From positions 5,521,778-5,585,777 of the forward strand of contig NC_091142.1 of assembly GCF_041381155.1 (NCBI RefSeq): 64,000 nucleotides of DNA. The letters are read 5' to 3'. The stretch comes from Argopecten irradians. Lineage: Eukaryota > Mollusca > Bivalvia > Pectinida > Pectinidae. The notes beneath the pieces were generated by a model that had not been told where the DNA came from, did not search any database, and saw nothing but the letters and a program-made list of their open reading frames with translations. Shown here piece by piece: positions 22,269 to 33,708 of the stretch; within the stretch, counting starts at the first letter, position 1, and each line of letters begins with the position of its first letter. Position numbers and translations under genes: made by a program.

Positions 22269-22979
22269 TATTTTTCTTTCATACCTATACTTTTTATTGC
22301 AATTTTACAACTATAATATCCCGCCATTTTGAAATAAATTCGAAGAAATCCACGGCTAAAAGTCAATTTTTGATACATGAAAAATTACGTGATATTTTCA
22401 ACAAGAATTCCGTTGTTTGCATCTTTTATAGTAAACCAGTCAAGTTTGTGAAAAAATGTTAAAATTTTACAGAGTAAATAGAAATTCTGTTGAGGCTGTG
22501 ACGTCACGAGGCTTTATTGCATGGGTAGTCATGCGATACAGCCTCAGGCGGCATGAGTGTATTGCCCTAGACCAGCCAGTATTACACCCGTAGGTGAAAG
22601 AAATATCTGTCTGGACCCACCAGAATGTAGGTTTCCAAAACTTGATTGAGGTAGATTTTGTGTACATTTTATTGAAAAGGAGTGCTTTCACCTTAGTAAC
22701 AGCATTTGTAGATTTATGTAAGATGTTTACAAAATTTTGATCTAAACTCTAAAACCTGTGAAAATGGTTTATTTAGACACTATGATGGGTTCAAATATAT
22801 ATAAATTGCAACAAAGTCTCAGATCCCTGTGATCACTCAGTGTCTGCCATGTGATTAGCCGTGTAGTAAATCTGGTCCATGCTAACGCAAGACAGCTACA
22901 GATATCTGTCAAAATAGATAATTTGTGCCATAAATCTATTCCCCCCACCCCCACCACACACCACTGCCTTAAGAGGAGA
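22269..22979. other. Intergenic, nothing recognised
   Basis: AT-rich apart from one TGACGTCACGAGGC-containing patch near 22500 that may be further debris of a repeat. Confidence 0.35.
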
Positions 22980-23415
22980 CAACCATTGCTCATTAACTCT
23001 AGACTTTCCTTCTAATCAGATTTTTTCTATTCAAGGGAAATAAGCATTGTTCATCCTTTTCAGGGGAGATAATCATTGTGCAGTATTCTCCCGTCTAATC
23101 AGATTCATCCTACTCAGGGGAGATAATCATTGTTCAGTACTCTTCCCTCTAATAAGATTCATTCTATTCAGGGGAGACAATCATTGTTCATTACCCTCTC
23201 CTTATATCAGCTTTATCCTACACAGGGGAGATAATCAATGTTGATAAATCTGTTCCCCTCTCCCTCTAATTAGACTTATCCAACTAAGGGGAGACAACCA
23301 TTGTTCAATAACTAGATTTTCCATCTAATCAGATCTATCCTATTAAGGGGAAATAAGCATTGTTCATTCAATACTAATCATATTCATCCTACTCAGGGGA
23401 GATAATCAAGAAATG
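22980..23415 (+). repeat. Degenerate ~54-60-bp tandem repeat, 7 units
   Basis: Units contain CAGGGGAGATAATCATTGTTC, then CTCCCTCTAATCAGATTC and ATCCTACT. The short FRGDNHC peptide frame arises from it. Confidence 0.7.
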
Positions 23416-23676
23416 AGGTTAACCTCTTATCTTAAAGATGTATAATCATTATTAGGAAAGCTTTACCAGTACTGAAATCTTTAAGCAGTATATTTTGTGT
23501 TCAACTGTGTTTGCTACTTACAGAACTACTAAAGGGAGATAATAAAGAAGGGTTTAAACAAATCAAGGGGGACAATTAGATTTAAAAAATCTAAAAACAA
23601 CAACATGTAAATGTTAAATTTTACTTTTAGTGATACCTACATGTGTGTGTGAATAAACAAGTATTTGATTTAATTT

Positions 23677-25120
23677 TTAGCTCACCTGGCCCGAAGGGCC
23701 GGTGAGCTTATGTCATGGCGCGGCGTCCGTCGTCCGTCCGTCCGTCCGTCCGTCCGTCCGTCCGTCAACATTTCCTTTAAATCGCTACTAGTCATAGAGT
23801 TCTGCATGGATTGTAACCAAATTTGGCCACAAACATCCTTGGGGGAGGGGGAACAGAACTTGTATAAATTTTGGCTCTGTCCCCCCCGGGGCAGGAGGGG
23901 CGGGGCCCAATAGGGGAAATAGAGGTAAATCCTATAAATCGCTACTTGTCCTAGAGTTCTGCATGGATTGTAACCAAATTTGACCACAAACATCCTTGGG
24001 GGAGGGGAAACAGAACTTGTATAAATTTTGGCTCTGACTCCCCGGGGGCAGGAGGGGCGGGGCCCAATAGGGGTAATAAAGGTAAATCCTTTAAATCGCT
24101 TCTCGTCATAGAGTTCTGAATGGAATGTAACCAAATTTGGCACAAACATTCTTTGGGGAAGGGGAACAGAACTTGTTTAAATTTTGGCTCTGGTCCTCCG
24201 GGGGCAGGAGGGGCGGGGCCCAATAGGGGAAATAGAGGTAAATCCTTTAAATCGCTACTAGTCATAGAGTTCTGAATGGAATGTAACCAAATTTGGCCAC
24301 AAACATCCTTGGGGGAGGGGGAACAGACCTTGTATAAATTTTGGCTCTGACCCCCCCGGGGCAGGAGGGGCGGGGCCCAATAGGGGAAATAGAGGTAAAT
24401 CCTTTAAATCTCTACTTGTCCTAGAGTTCTGCATGGATTGTAACCAAATTTGGCCACAAACATCCTTGGGGGAAGGGGAACAGAACTTGTATAAATTTTG
24501 GCTCTGGTCCCCTGGGGGCAGGAGGGGCGGGGCCCAATAGGGGAAATAGAGGTAAATCCTTTAAATCACTACTAGTCATAGAGTTCTGCATGGATTGTAA
24601 CCAAATTTGGCCACAAACATCCTTGGGGTAAGGGGAACAGAACTTGTATAAATTTTGGCTCTGGTCCCCTGGGGCCAGGAGGGGCGGGGCCCAATAGGGG
24701 AAATAGAGGTAAATCCTTTAAATCACTACTAGTCATAGAGTTCTGCATGGATTGTAACCAAATTTGGCCACAAACATCCTTGGGGGAAGGGGAACAGAAC
24801 TTGTATAAATTTTGACTCTGGCCCCCCGAGGGCAGGACGGATGGGGCCCAATAGGGGAAATAGAGGTAAATCCTATAAATCACTTCTTGTCCTAGAGTTT
24901 TGCTTGGATTGTGACCAAATTTGGCCATAAACATCCTTGGGGGAAGGGGAACAGAATAAATTTTGGCTCTGACCCCCTGGGGGCGGGAGGGGTGGGGCCC
25001 AATAGGGGATTTAGAGGTTAATATTAAAATTCCTTCAGAGAGGAAACAATGAACCTGTATTCAGAACATTACTTGGCATTACAAACCAGGTGAGCGATAC
25101 AGGCCCTCTGGGCCTCTTGT
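23677..25120 (+). mobile_element. Hairpin-headed tandem-repeat element, AGCTCACC family (copy 3, longest)
   Basis: The left hairpin TAGCTCACCTGGCCCGAAGG/GCCGGTGAGC is followed by about nine CCGT tetranucleotides (23727-23766) and eight ~157-bp units (TCGCTACTAGTCATAGAGTT ... GGGGCAGGAGGGGCGGGGCC). The subterminal CCAGGTGAGC is an exact inverted copy of GCTCACCTGG at the left. It ends CAGGCCCTCTGGGCCTCTTG. It matches the plan of bivalve 'pearl' elements: ACGG microsatellite plus ~160-bp core repeats. Confidence 0.8.
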
Positions 25121-26793
25121 TTATTGATTATTGTATATTTTTTTCTAGATCAGAGCATATTATGTCTTATGAATTATAATTTGAGTGGTATTCAATAGAA
25201 TAGATTTTTATTTTTGTTGTGCTAAAATAGATGTTTCTTTTTGTTGTGCTAATAGAATTTGAAAAAAACTTTTACACGTGACTTTTTAGTAGTTTTCGTA
25301 TTTTTGTGTCAAATCAAAGACGTGTAGTGGCATAGTGCTTATATTAATACAGCCGTTTCATAACCAAACCTTCACAATTATACATCTTTAATAATCCAAG
25401 TCAAGTGCCTTTAACACTTGCTGAAGAACATGACAGACTCTGGTCTAATTTTATCACAAATTGAGAGAAAAGTGTGATATGTCGTCACAAATCTTGATTG
25501 ATCAAAGACAATGATGTATTTATGAAGTTGATGTTCATGTATTATATTATAAAGGTTGATGTCTTTTGTTATTGCTCATAATTGTTGTATAATGTATAAA
25601 TTTTCTAATATGTGGGTGTCAATTATTTTGTTATGTGAAGTTGCTTTGGAAAATCATGCCTTACGAACAATGGAGTGGCTTGTTCACTCTCTTCTACAAT
25701 ACTTTTTTGTCAACAAAATTTTTTCTCAGAATGAATCCAGATACTGTGGGTATTTTTTATTTTGATAATTTAGAATCTCAAAAGAATTTTTTATCGTCCT
25801 ATGTGAAAAAATTACAACAAAGAAGTATTACTGTATACAAATTGAGGGGTACATCATGTATATGTATTTTATATTTATATACGATATAAATTATGTGCTA
25901 GTCTAAGAATAATTCATATATGTTCTCTAGATCTGCAACTCTTTCTAGAAAGGGTGAATATTGAGAAGTCTGCTATAACTTTGATCTCTTTTTGTTTTAT
26001 ATCTATTTTACACTACGTTGTATTCTTTTGAGATACGCATACACAGTATATGAACCATCAACTATATATGCTACTTAATACATTTGTATTTCATTTCTAT
26101 CATTTTAAATTTGATATCCAAACAAATTTATGTTCTGTGCTAGGTGGGAATAAAATATTGGTGTTTCAGAAAAATTCAGTTTTCTTCGTTATTTAAAGTC
26201 AAACAAGCCATCTCAAAGAGATCTTAGCACCCACTGTGGAATGATCTAATTCAGTCGACAGAAATGATCTTTTCTTCGTTTGAAATGTTGAATACTTGGG
26301 CCTATACTGGCAATTAGAAACGTTCACATATAATATGTACTGTCTTCATAGCAGCAACACACTTCATTCGTCAAATTCAATATGGCCACTGTCTGTCATG
26401 GCTTATATTATCAACCATGTTATTTCTGGATCATTTAGAAAATGCAAATGACATAACCATTAGGACCAAGATGAACCTACAAATGAAATTTCGGAATTCT
26501 TTTTGAGAAATAACAAACCCTAGATAGTGGCCTGTCAGCCACAGAATAAACATTGTATCATCTATTAGAGTAAAACCTCTGGGTAATGACCACCTGTTTG
26601 ATACGACCACTCTCTTGAGGCCCAAAATGACTGGAATGACAATTCAACCTGTGTATATAAAGATCTAGACCATAGACCACCAGGAGGATCCACTGCCCTC
26701 CAAATATTCTGTCATATACATATACATGTACACGGTACATTTGTAATAGTCTAAGAGTAAAACCTGTCTTAAGTAACTATGTCTGTGTTCATG
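25121..26793. other. Intergenic, no gene recognised
   Basis: AT-rich. Overlapping open frames at 25556-25889 have no family features and no splice or codon support. Confidence 0.4.
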
Positions 26794-26982
26794 TATTCCG
26801 TCTTTGCATATAACAGAGTAAGCTCCCTTGCCGGTAGGTATCGATTATTACGTCATTATTTTGTGAGCGCAATTCACGTCATTTTATCCAAAACGTATGA
26901 CGTTACGCTCTCAAACACTTGATGTCACAATCAATACCTAACCGCAAGTGCAGACTACTCTGTAATATGCAAATTCGGAATA
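26794..26982. mobile_element. MITE with TATTCCG...TTTGCATAT ends (copy 2)
   Basis: TATTCCGTCTTTGCATATAA pairs with TGTAATATGCAAATTCGGAATA at the right (~26-bp TIR, few mismatches). The centre holds TTACGTCATT, TTCACGTCATT and TATGACGTTACG. Confidence 0.75.
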
Positions 26983-27864
26983 GACCACCTGCTAATGGGA
27001 CTAATTTATGTACCATGTGATACCCCATAACATTTGTGTGGTATTAGTATCTCCAGTGGTGATTGAACATAACTATTTGTTATCTTCCCGCTGATATGAC
27101 ATTATCAAGGGATATCATCTTTTAACGTCATTCCATCACCAATAGAAACAAAAGTCCTGCACAAACGTTATCAGGTATCATGTGGTTCATGAATTAGTCC
27201 CATTCAACACAAACCAACCTGTGTATAAAGACCACCTGACTACAAAGACTAATTCTTTTTCCCCTTGGGTAGTATTTGTAGACAGGCTTGACCGTACTTT
27301 GCTGATATTAAACTTCTTTAATACAAATGCAAAATTGAAGTATAATATTTAACAGAACTTTTGGAGATCAGTGTACGTATAGTTTGTTCTAATCTTTCAG
27401 AGTTACTTCCCTTGATTTCAGTCTGACAGTACTGACCACACCATGAAATTTTTTAGCTAATTTCATATTTCCTATAAAGTCATGTAACAAATTATATTAA
27501 ACATCTATGCAAACTTTCAAGTCTTTTGTTTGCTTTTACATGCATTTTATAAAAAAAACTTGAGCTTTTTTTGTTTTGTTAAAAAAATGTTTCAGAATAT
27601 AAAATGCATCAACAGAAATACATATATAAATATGTTAAATGTTTCCTTACCATAATTTTCAACTAATTAGTAGAGACTCTGATGTGCATGTTATAGAATG
27701 AAACAAAGGGAAGTAACTCTGATTGATCAGAATGTCTACATTAATAATTATGATATCAATCCTCGTGATTAAAATTAATTTGTAACATATACAATTTACT
27801 TCAAAATAAATCACATTAAAGTGAAAAGATAACTATTACAAATCTCTGGGGTTTTCACTTTATT
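26983..27864. other. Intergenic, 3' side of the UPF0390 gene
   Basis: Nothing recognised. The first bases on the minus strand after the stop read AATAAAATAAAG-like, a possible polyadenylation context. Confidence 0.35.
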
Positions 27865-28017
27865 TTATTTTTTGCTACTTGTTGCTGTCGCGATTGATGA
27901 TTTTGACGATGAACCTGAGGCCTTAGTTTTGAAGATGTGGAACTGTTTTGGTTCAGTGGACACGGCTTTCATTGATACCATATGTTCTATATCACTGTTG
28001 ATTGCTTTTTGTAATCC
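27865..28017 (-). CDS. UPF0390 exon 3 (C-terminus)
   Basis: Acceptor tattttttgtag. Encodes GLQKAINSDIEHMVSMKAVS, then TEPKQFHIFKTKASGSSSKS and SSIATATSSKK, TAA. The plus-strand open frame over the same bases is its shadow. Confidence 0.85.
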   Translation of the reverse strand, partial: GLQKAINSDIEHMVSMKAVSTEPKQFHIFKTKASGSSSKSSIATATSSKK

Positions 28018-31000
28018 CTACAAAAAATATGAGGAGTTGATAGAAATAATGTATCATTAATACATGGGTTCTGAGATCCTAAAACGATGTAGATAAAGTA
28101 CAAGTTACCGTCAATAGGCCCCATTTTCAGGTGATTGTGACATTATCATTTAATAATGTAAATTTTGTGACGTCATAATTACCAGAAGAATTGATGGTAC
28201 TACGGTACTTTACCTACATCTTTTTAGGATCTCGAAATCCACATATTTGTCTTAACAATAGTTCATCAGTAAAACATGATGTTATAAGGCAAATTAATGT
28301 AACAGGAGAGAAGAAAATGTAGCAGCCAGACCGGGATTCAAACCCAGGACCTCCGAACACTAGCCGGATAATCTACCGATTGATCGACCCAGTCCAATCC
28401 TGCTAAAAAAAGCCTTATATACATGTATATGGGCATTGGGCAGTTATATTCGACTAGGGGTTATACATGTACAGCTGTATAGAGATAGTATACCCAGCAT
28501 AAACTCAATTTTTAACAAGAGGCCCAAAGGGCCTTAACGGTCATCTGACTACCTTGACAATAGTAAAATTAATTATATATGGTGTCACTTTGTCAGGATC
28601 ATGTCAGGATCATTTTCAATTTCTTTCAACAAATTTTATTTCAAACAAGAGGCCCAAGGGCCTTTAAATATAGGAAATTAATTAGACATAGTGTCATGGT
28701 AGTCATCTTCGATTTGGGATCAACCAGAGATGTAACAATACTTTGTCTGGACCATGTCAGGATCATTTCATGCAAGTTTCAGCCAAATCCCTTCGGTAGA
28801 ACTTGAGAATAAGTTCAAAATGTGTTTTCAAGATGGCGGCTGTGGCGGCCATCTTGGATTTCGGATTGACCCGAAAAATAACAACACTTTGTCTGGACCA
28901 TGTCAGGATCATTTCATGCAAGTTTCAGCCAAATCGCACTGGTAGAACTTGAGAAGAAGTTCAAAATGTGTTTTCAAGATGGCGCCTGTGGCGGCCATCT
29001 TGGATTTCGGATCGACCCGAAAAATAACAACACTTTGTCGGGACCATGTCAGGATCATTTCATGCAAGTTTCAGCCAAATCGCACCGGTAGAACTTGAGA
29101 AGAAGTTCAAAATGTGTTTTCAAGATGGCGCCTGTGGCGGCCATCTTGGATTTCGGATCGACCCGAAAAATAACAACACTTTGTCTGGACCATGTCAGGA
29201 TCATTTCATGCAAGTTTCAGCCAAATCGCACCATTAGAACTTGAGAAGAAGTTCAAAATGTGTTTTCAAGATGGAGACTGTGGCTGCCATCTTGGATTTC
29301 AGATCGACCCGAAAAATAACAACACTTTGTCGGGACCATGTCAGGATCATTTCATGCAAGTTTCAGCCAAATCGCACTGGTAGAACTTGAGAAAGTTCAA
29401 AATGTGTTTTCAAGATGGCACCTGTGGCGGCCATCTTGGATTTCGGATCGACCCGAAAAATAACAACACTTTGTCGGGACCATGTCAGGATCATTTCATG
29501 CAAGTTTCAGCCAAATCGCACCGGTAGAACTTGAGAAGAAGTTTAAAATGTGTTTTCAAGATGGCGGCTGTGGCGGCCATCTTGGATTTCGGATCGACCC
29601 GAAAAATAACAACACTTTGTCGGGACCATGTCAGGATCATTTCATGCAAGTTTCAGCCAAATCGCACCGGTAGAACTTGAGAAGAAGTTTAAAATGTGTT
29701 TTCAAGATGGCGGCTGTGGCGGCCATCTTGGATTTCGGATCGACCCGAAAAATAACAACACTTTGTCGGGACCATGTCAGGATCATTTCATGCAAGTTTC
29801 AGCCAAATCGCACCGGTAGAACTTGAGAAGAAGTTCAAAATGTGTTTTCAAGATGGCGGCTGTGGGCGGCCATCTTGGATTTCGGATCGACCCGAAAAAT
29901 AACAACACTTTGTCGGGACCATGTCAGGATCATTTCATGCAAGTTTCAGCCAAATCGCACCGGTAGAACTTGAGAAGAAGTTTAAAATGTGTTTTCAAGA
30001 TGGCGGCTGTGGCGGCCATCTTGGATTTCGGATCGACCCGAAATATAACAACACTTTGTCGGGACCATCTCACGATCATTTCAGGTAAGTTTCAGCTCAA
30101 TCCCACTGGTCAAACTTGAGAAGAAGTTCAAAATGTGAAAAGTTAACGCACGGCGGACGGCGCACGGCGCATGGCGGACGGCGCACGGCGGACGGGGCAC
30201 GACGACGGACGAAACATGATGACTATAGGTCATCCTGACCCTTCGGGTCAGATGACCTAAAAATAAATGAATATTTGAATATTACATATAATCTATTTAT
30301 TTATCATAATGTACATGTATTGTGCTACAGCTGACAACCAGAGCATATATAAATATATGTTTCATATACAGACATGACTGAAATACCTTTTTCAATTTCG
30401 CAGCTTCAATCAACTTTGTCTTTTTAGGTTTTATGACTTTCGCTGAAAAAAAGAAAAGAAAAATGTAGTGCAGTGTTTTCTATATTGTAGCTATAGGTAA
30501 TCTATTTATTATGTCTATACATGTATATATATATATTGCATCAATTTTCACACATACTCTTTATTTCATCTACCTTATTACTCAGGTATTAGCTGTGTAA
30601 TTAGATCTTTGTAAATTCTAACACATTCTGAATTTGTTTGGAGAGTGACGTACTTTATGTACACCAAGGATTTATAAGTCACAGTGACTAATGTCTGAAT
30701 GTCTGACAAGGCCACACAAAAAAATATGTCTGTTTAGCGTTACATTGGCAAAAAAAATAGGGTCAGTAGGTCGGGAGGATTTCTTTTTTTTTTTAAGTGT
30801 CTTTCACTCTAAAACAATGACTGAAACCGGACTCTGAGATCGAAATTCCGACTTCTAATTATTTTTATTTCGTAGAAAAGTGGGAAAAATAATTAGGGTC
30901 GGGGGTAAAAAATTAGAGACGGTCAGGTAACCCTAGATAGACATATTATTTTTTTTTGGTCTGTCTATGTATTGTGTACACTAAACAAAATGAATCAACT

Positions 31001-33708
31001 TCTTAGGTCACCTGAGACGAAGTCTCAAGTGACCTTTTCTAATCGCCTTTTGTTCGTCGTTGTGCGTCGTCCGTCGTATGGCGATAAACAATTTACTTCC
31101 TCAACTTCTTCTCCAAAACTACTGAACCACATTTGTTGAAATTTTGCAGAAACCTTCCATAGCCAAAGGTCAACCAAAATTGTGAATTTTATGGTCCCAG
31201 CCCCCCAGGGCCCTGAGTGGTGGGGCCAAAAGGGGTCAAATAGGCTAAAACTTCAAAAATCTTCTTCTGAAATTCCAGAAATAATAGAATCGAATACTCT
31301 TCATAGATTAAAAGGTCTTTAGGTCCTTTACAAAAATTGTGAATTATATGACCCTGGGGAGGGGTACACACAATATGTTTTATGATCCCAACCCCGCAAG
31401 TTATCTTGACCGTATATTGTGTCATGGTCCAATAATTATAACTTGTTAAACATACAGGTAAGCCCCAGTATCCAGCTATACAGGTGCCTCAATTAGCAAC
31501 AAGGTGACCATCGATAGATGGCCAGCGGGCAGAATCGTTGCCTTCTGTGTTTGCACGGCTTTATGAGAATGTGGGCAGTATCTTTATATAATATGTGTTT
31601 TTAGAATTGTTTCTATGGAAGTTTGTTAAGACAAACAAATTTACTATAGTTTGTAAAGGGAAAAGACATTTTTGAGCATTATTTGGTCATTTGTAATAGG
31701 AAATAAGTCAAATATTGTCAGAATTATCAGTATGAGAAGGCCATTGAATCCTATTAACAATTTTTCCACGACTGACCCCCAGGGGCCTGAGGGGTAGGGC
31801 CAAAAGGGGTCAAATAGGCTAAAACTTCAAAAATCTTCTTCTGAAATTCCAGAAATGGAAGAATCAAATACTCTTCATATATTGAAAGGTCTTGAGGTCC
31901 TTTACAAAAACTGTGAATTATATGACCCTGGGGTCTCACGTTTCCCCCTGGGGAGGGGGGTCAAGTTTACTATAGTTTATATGGGGAAAAGACATTTTTG
32001 AGCATTATTTGGTCATGTGTAGCCCGAGATACTCTGGCCCTGACACCAGACTTAGACATTATGACAGATAGACGTCTAGTTTAGGGCCAGAGCGCAGTAG
32101 TACTCGAAAACCTGGAATAAGCCGACACCGTTTGGTATCAGGCCAGTTACTCTCCGATTCAGACTGACCACCGAGAATCACCACTAACCTTAGTCTATTC
32201 AACAAATGAATATCATATCTACCCAAATATAGCAATCCGTCGGGATCAAAGAGGATTTGCATACTACGAGAAAATGGCGACGACGACGAGTGAAATTTAA
32301 AGTTGCGGAAAAGAAACTACGTATATACTGTGTTGACACAATAGAACGTGCATGCGTGGTGAAATGGATGGCTATGAGTAGATAAATTATTCATTTGTTG
32401 AAAAGACCAAGGTAAGTGGCGATTCTCGGTGGTAATATTCTGTAAGTAGTCTGAATCCGAGAGTACCTGGCCCGATACCAAACGGTGTCGGCTTATTCCA
32501 GGTTTTCGAGTACTACTGCGCTCTGGCCCTAAACCAGACATCTAACTGTCATAATGTCTAAGTCTGGTGTCAGGGCCAGAGTATCTCGGGGTAGGTCATG
32601 TGTAATAGGAAATGAGTCAAACGTTGTTAGAATTATTAGCCTGAGAGAGTATTTTAACATCATACCCACATTGGTCCTGGCCGACCCCCAGGGGCCAGAG
32701 GGTGGGGTCAAAATTGGTCAAAATGGCTAAAATTTCAAAAGTCTCCTTCTGAATTTACAAATTTGATGGAACCAAATACTCTTCATAGATTTGAAGGTCT
32801 TTTTAAGGCCCTTTACAAAAATTGTGAATTTCATGGCCCTAGCATCTCAGACTTTCCCTGATTAGAGGTCAAATCTATTTTAATTCAAGGGCCTGACGGG
32901 CCAATATATAGTGTTTCATTCTGTATCCGAACTCAGGTGGCCGCTAAGGCCCATGGGCCTCTTGTCTATATTATCATCCTTGATACTCCAAGGGTTACTA
33001 TCACTGACATTATATCTACCCCTGGACTATCTCATAGTAAACGTTGAGGCAACATAAGACACAGGTAATTTACTCCTTTGATGTAGTTCGCTGTGTAGCT
33101 TTGATGTCGGGCGTCACTCTCTGTAATCTTTAAAGGAGGCTGCCTCCAGTTTTACTACGAGATAGCCTGGGGTGGATATAACGTCAGTCTGACGACAAGA
33201 CATCTATCAAACGTCCAAATATAAAAGAGTCTTGAGGAAGAATCTCAATAGGGATTACTATTAAATGATGTGACATTATGATAATTACTCATTTTTTTGA
33301 AACAAGTGCATTTTGTGTACAAACATTTGCATATCAAATCAAAAGTGTTTACATTTTGTGTAAAATACGACATACATTCGATCACGTGCACATATGCATC
33401 TGTATGTAAACAAAAAGCGATACAAGGCGTGTAATTTTGTCAACAAAATCAATACGTGCACGTGGGCTTGGTGAGTGGCTAAAGGGAAGTAACCCTACTT
33501 TGTTTACATGTTGCAATGTGTGGCGACATAATTTTTGCCGATACACAAAACCGAGATTATTTATGGCAAACAAAATACACTTGATTAAAATTGATAATTA
33601 TTTCAACATACTTCCACGTTTCGTGCCGGCTTTCTTGTGGTGATTTTTTCCTTTAGCCTTTGCTCCACTTGGAAGCGAAGTTTTGTTTTTCACCTTGCCC
33701 TGCACCAT
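27865..33708 (-). CDS. UPF0390 / C19orf53 (Leydig cell tumour 10 kDa protein) homologue, complete three-exon gene
   Basis: The small basic protein (101 residues) is assembled from three minus-strand exons: 33612-33708, 30387-30442 and 27865-28017, with GT-AG junctions all in phase. Exon 1 gives MVQGKVKNKTSLPSGAKAKG, then KNHHKKAGTKRG; exon 2 KVIKPKKTKLIEAAKLKK; exon 3 GLQKAINSDIEHMVSMKAVS and a Ser/Thr/Lys tail ending TSSKK. The family signature, as I recall it, is an M-x-QG start, a Lys-rich region, then (V/I)I-x-PKK-x4-(x)-KLKK followed by a helix with IEH and MKA. Length (about 100) agrees with the family. The molecular function is not established to my knowledge; the charge suggests a nuclear or nucleolar/RNA-associated protein (inference). 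Introns 1 and 2 are large and filled with repeats. Confidence 0.85.
28320..28405 (-). mobile_element. tRNA-derived SINE fragment (head only), UPF0390 intron 2
   Basis: On the minus strand it reads TCGATCAATCGGTAGATTAT, then TGGGTTTGAATCCCGGTCTGG, an A-box-like and a B-box sequence. Same family as the tandem copies at 34540-35035. Confidence 0.65.
28511..30261 (-). mobile_element. Hairpin-headed tandem-repeat element, AGGTCATCTGACC family, 146-bp units
   Basis: Read on the minus strand: left hairpin TTAGGTCATCTGACCCGAAG/GGTCAGGATGACCT, a CCGT/CGCCGTGCG-rich stretch (30140-30225), about nine units of 146 bp, then GTCAGATGACC (inverted copy of the left end) and AAGGCCCTTTGGGCCTCTTG. A second end-like CAAACAAGAGGCCCAAGGG lies inside at about 28643, suggesting an internal duplication or nested insertion. 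Each unit holds an inverted CAAGATGGC/GCCATCTTG pair. Units stay open in one frame, giving MSGSFHASFSQIAPVELEKK-type false proteins. It lies in UPF0390 intron 2. Confidence 0.78.
30387..30442 (-). CDS. UPF0390 exon 2 (conserved PKK...KLKK core)
   Basis: Acceptor tttttttcag, donor gtattt. Encodes KVIKPKKTKLIEAAKLKK, the best-conserved part of the family. Confidence 0.85.
30755..30950. repeat. Unclassified repeat with inverted TAGGGTC ends
   Basis: TAGGGTCAGTAGGTCGGG and TTAGGGTCGGGGGTAAAAAATTAG / GGTCAGGTAACCC repeat in a T- and A-run-rich stretch. Boundaries unknown. UPF0390 intron 1. Confidence 0.3.
31002..32966 (+). mobile_element. Hairpin-headed tandem-repeat element, AGGTCACCTGAG family, carrying a nested transposon
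   Basis: The left hairpin TTAGGTCACCTGAGACGAAG/TCTCAAGTGACCT is followed by GTCGTCCGTCG and long units with GGGGTCAAATAGGCTAAAAC and CTTCTTCTGAAATTCCAGAA. Right end CTCAGGTGGCCGCTAAGG, CCCATGGGCCTCTTG; CTCAGGTG is the inverted copy of the left end. One unit is split by the 32020-32593 element. It lies in UPF0390 intron 1. Confidence 0.75.
32020..32593. mobile_element. 574-bp element with ~165-bp TIRs and 9-bp target duplication (non-autonomous Mutator-like)
   Basis: TAGCCCGAGATACTCTGGCC ... CTGGAATAAGCCGACACCG ... CCACCGAGAATC at the left returns inverted at the right with a few mismatches. GGTCATGTG flanks both sides (32011-32019, 32594-32602). The undisturbed sister repeat at about 31683 (GGTCATTTGTAATAGGAAA) shows the empty site. 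Long TIRs plus a 9-bp duplication suggest Mutator-like. It has no transposase. Confidence 0.82.
32981..33200. mobile_element. MITE, TATCACTGACATTATATC family (copy 1)
   Basis: TACTATCACTGACATTATAT and CTACCCCTGGACTATCTCAT pair with ATGAGATAGCCTGGGGTGG-like and ATATAACGTCAGTCTG at the right. Relatives at 44632-44905 and 45937-46254. It lies in UPF0390 intron 1, directly after the hairpin-headed element. Confidence 0.65.
33612..33708 (-). CDS. UPF0390 exon 1
   Basis: Starts at ATG in AAAATGGTG and ends at the donor GTATGT; encodes 32 residues plus one base (the next exon supplies CG, giving Thr). Confidence 0.82.

Noticed and set aside
25556-25889. Overlapping 69- and 84-codon frames
   Set aside because: AT-rich chance frames with no homology seen, between a repeat element and intergenic DNA.
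27872-28060. 62-codon plus-strand frame
   Set aside because: It lies antisense over exon 3 of the UPF0390 gene, which explains its open frame.
28754-29819. Series of identical 63-codon frames
   Set aside because: They are the 146-bp tandem unit of a hairpin-headed element, spaced exactly one unit apart.
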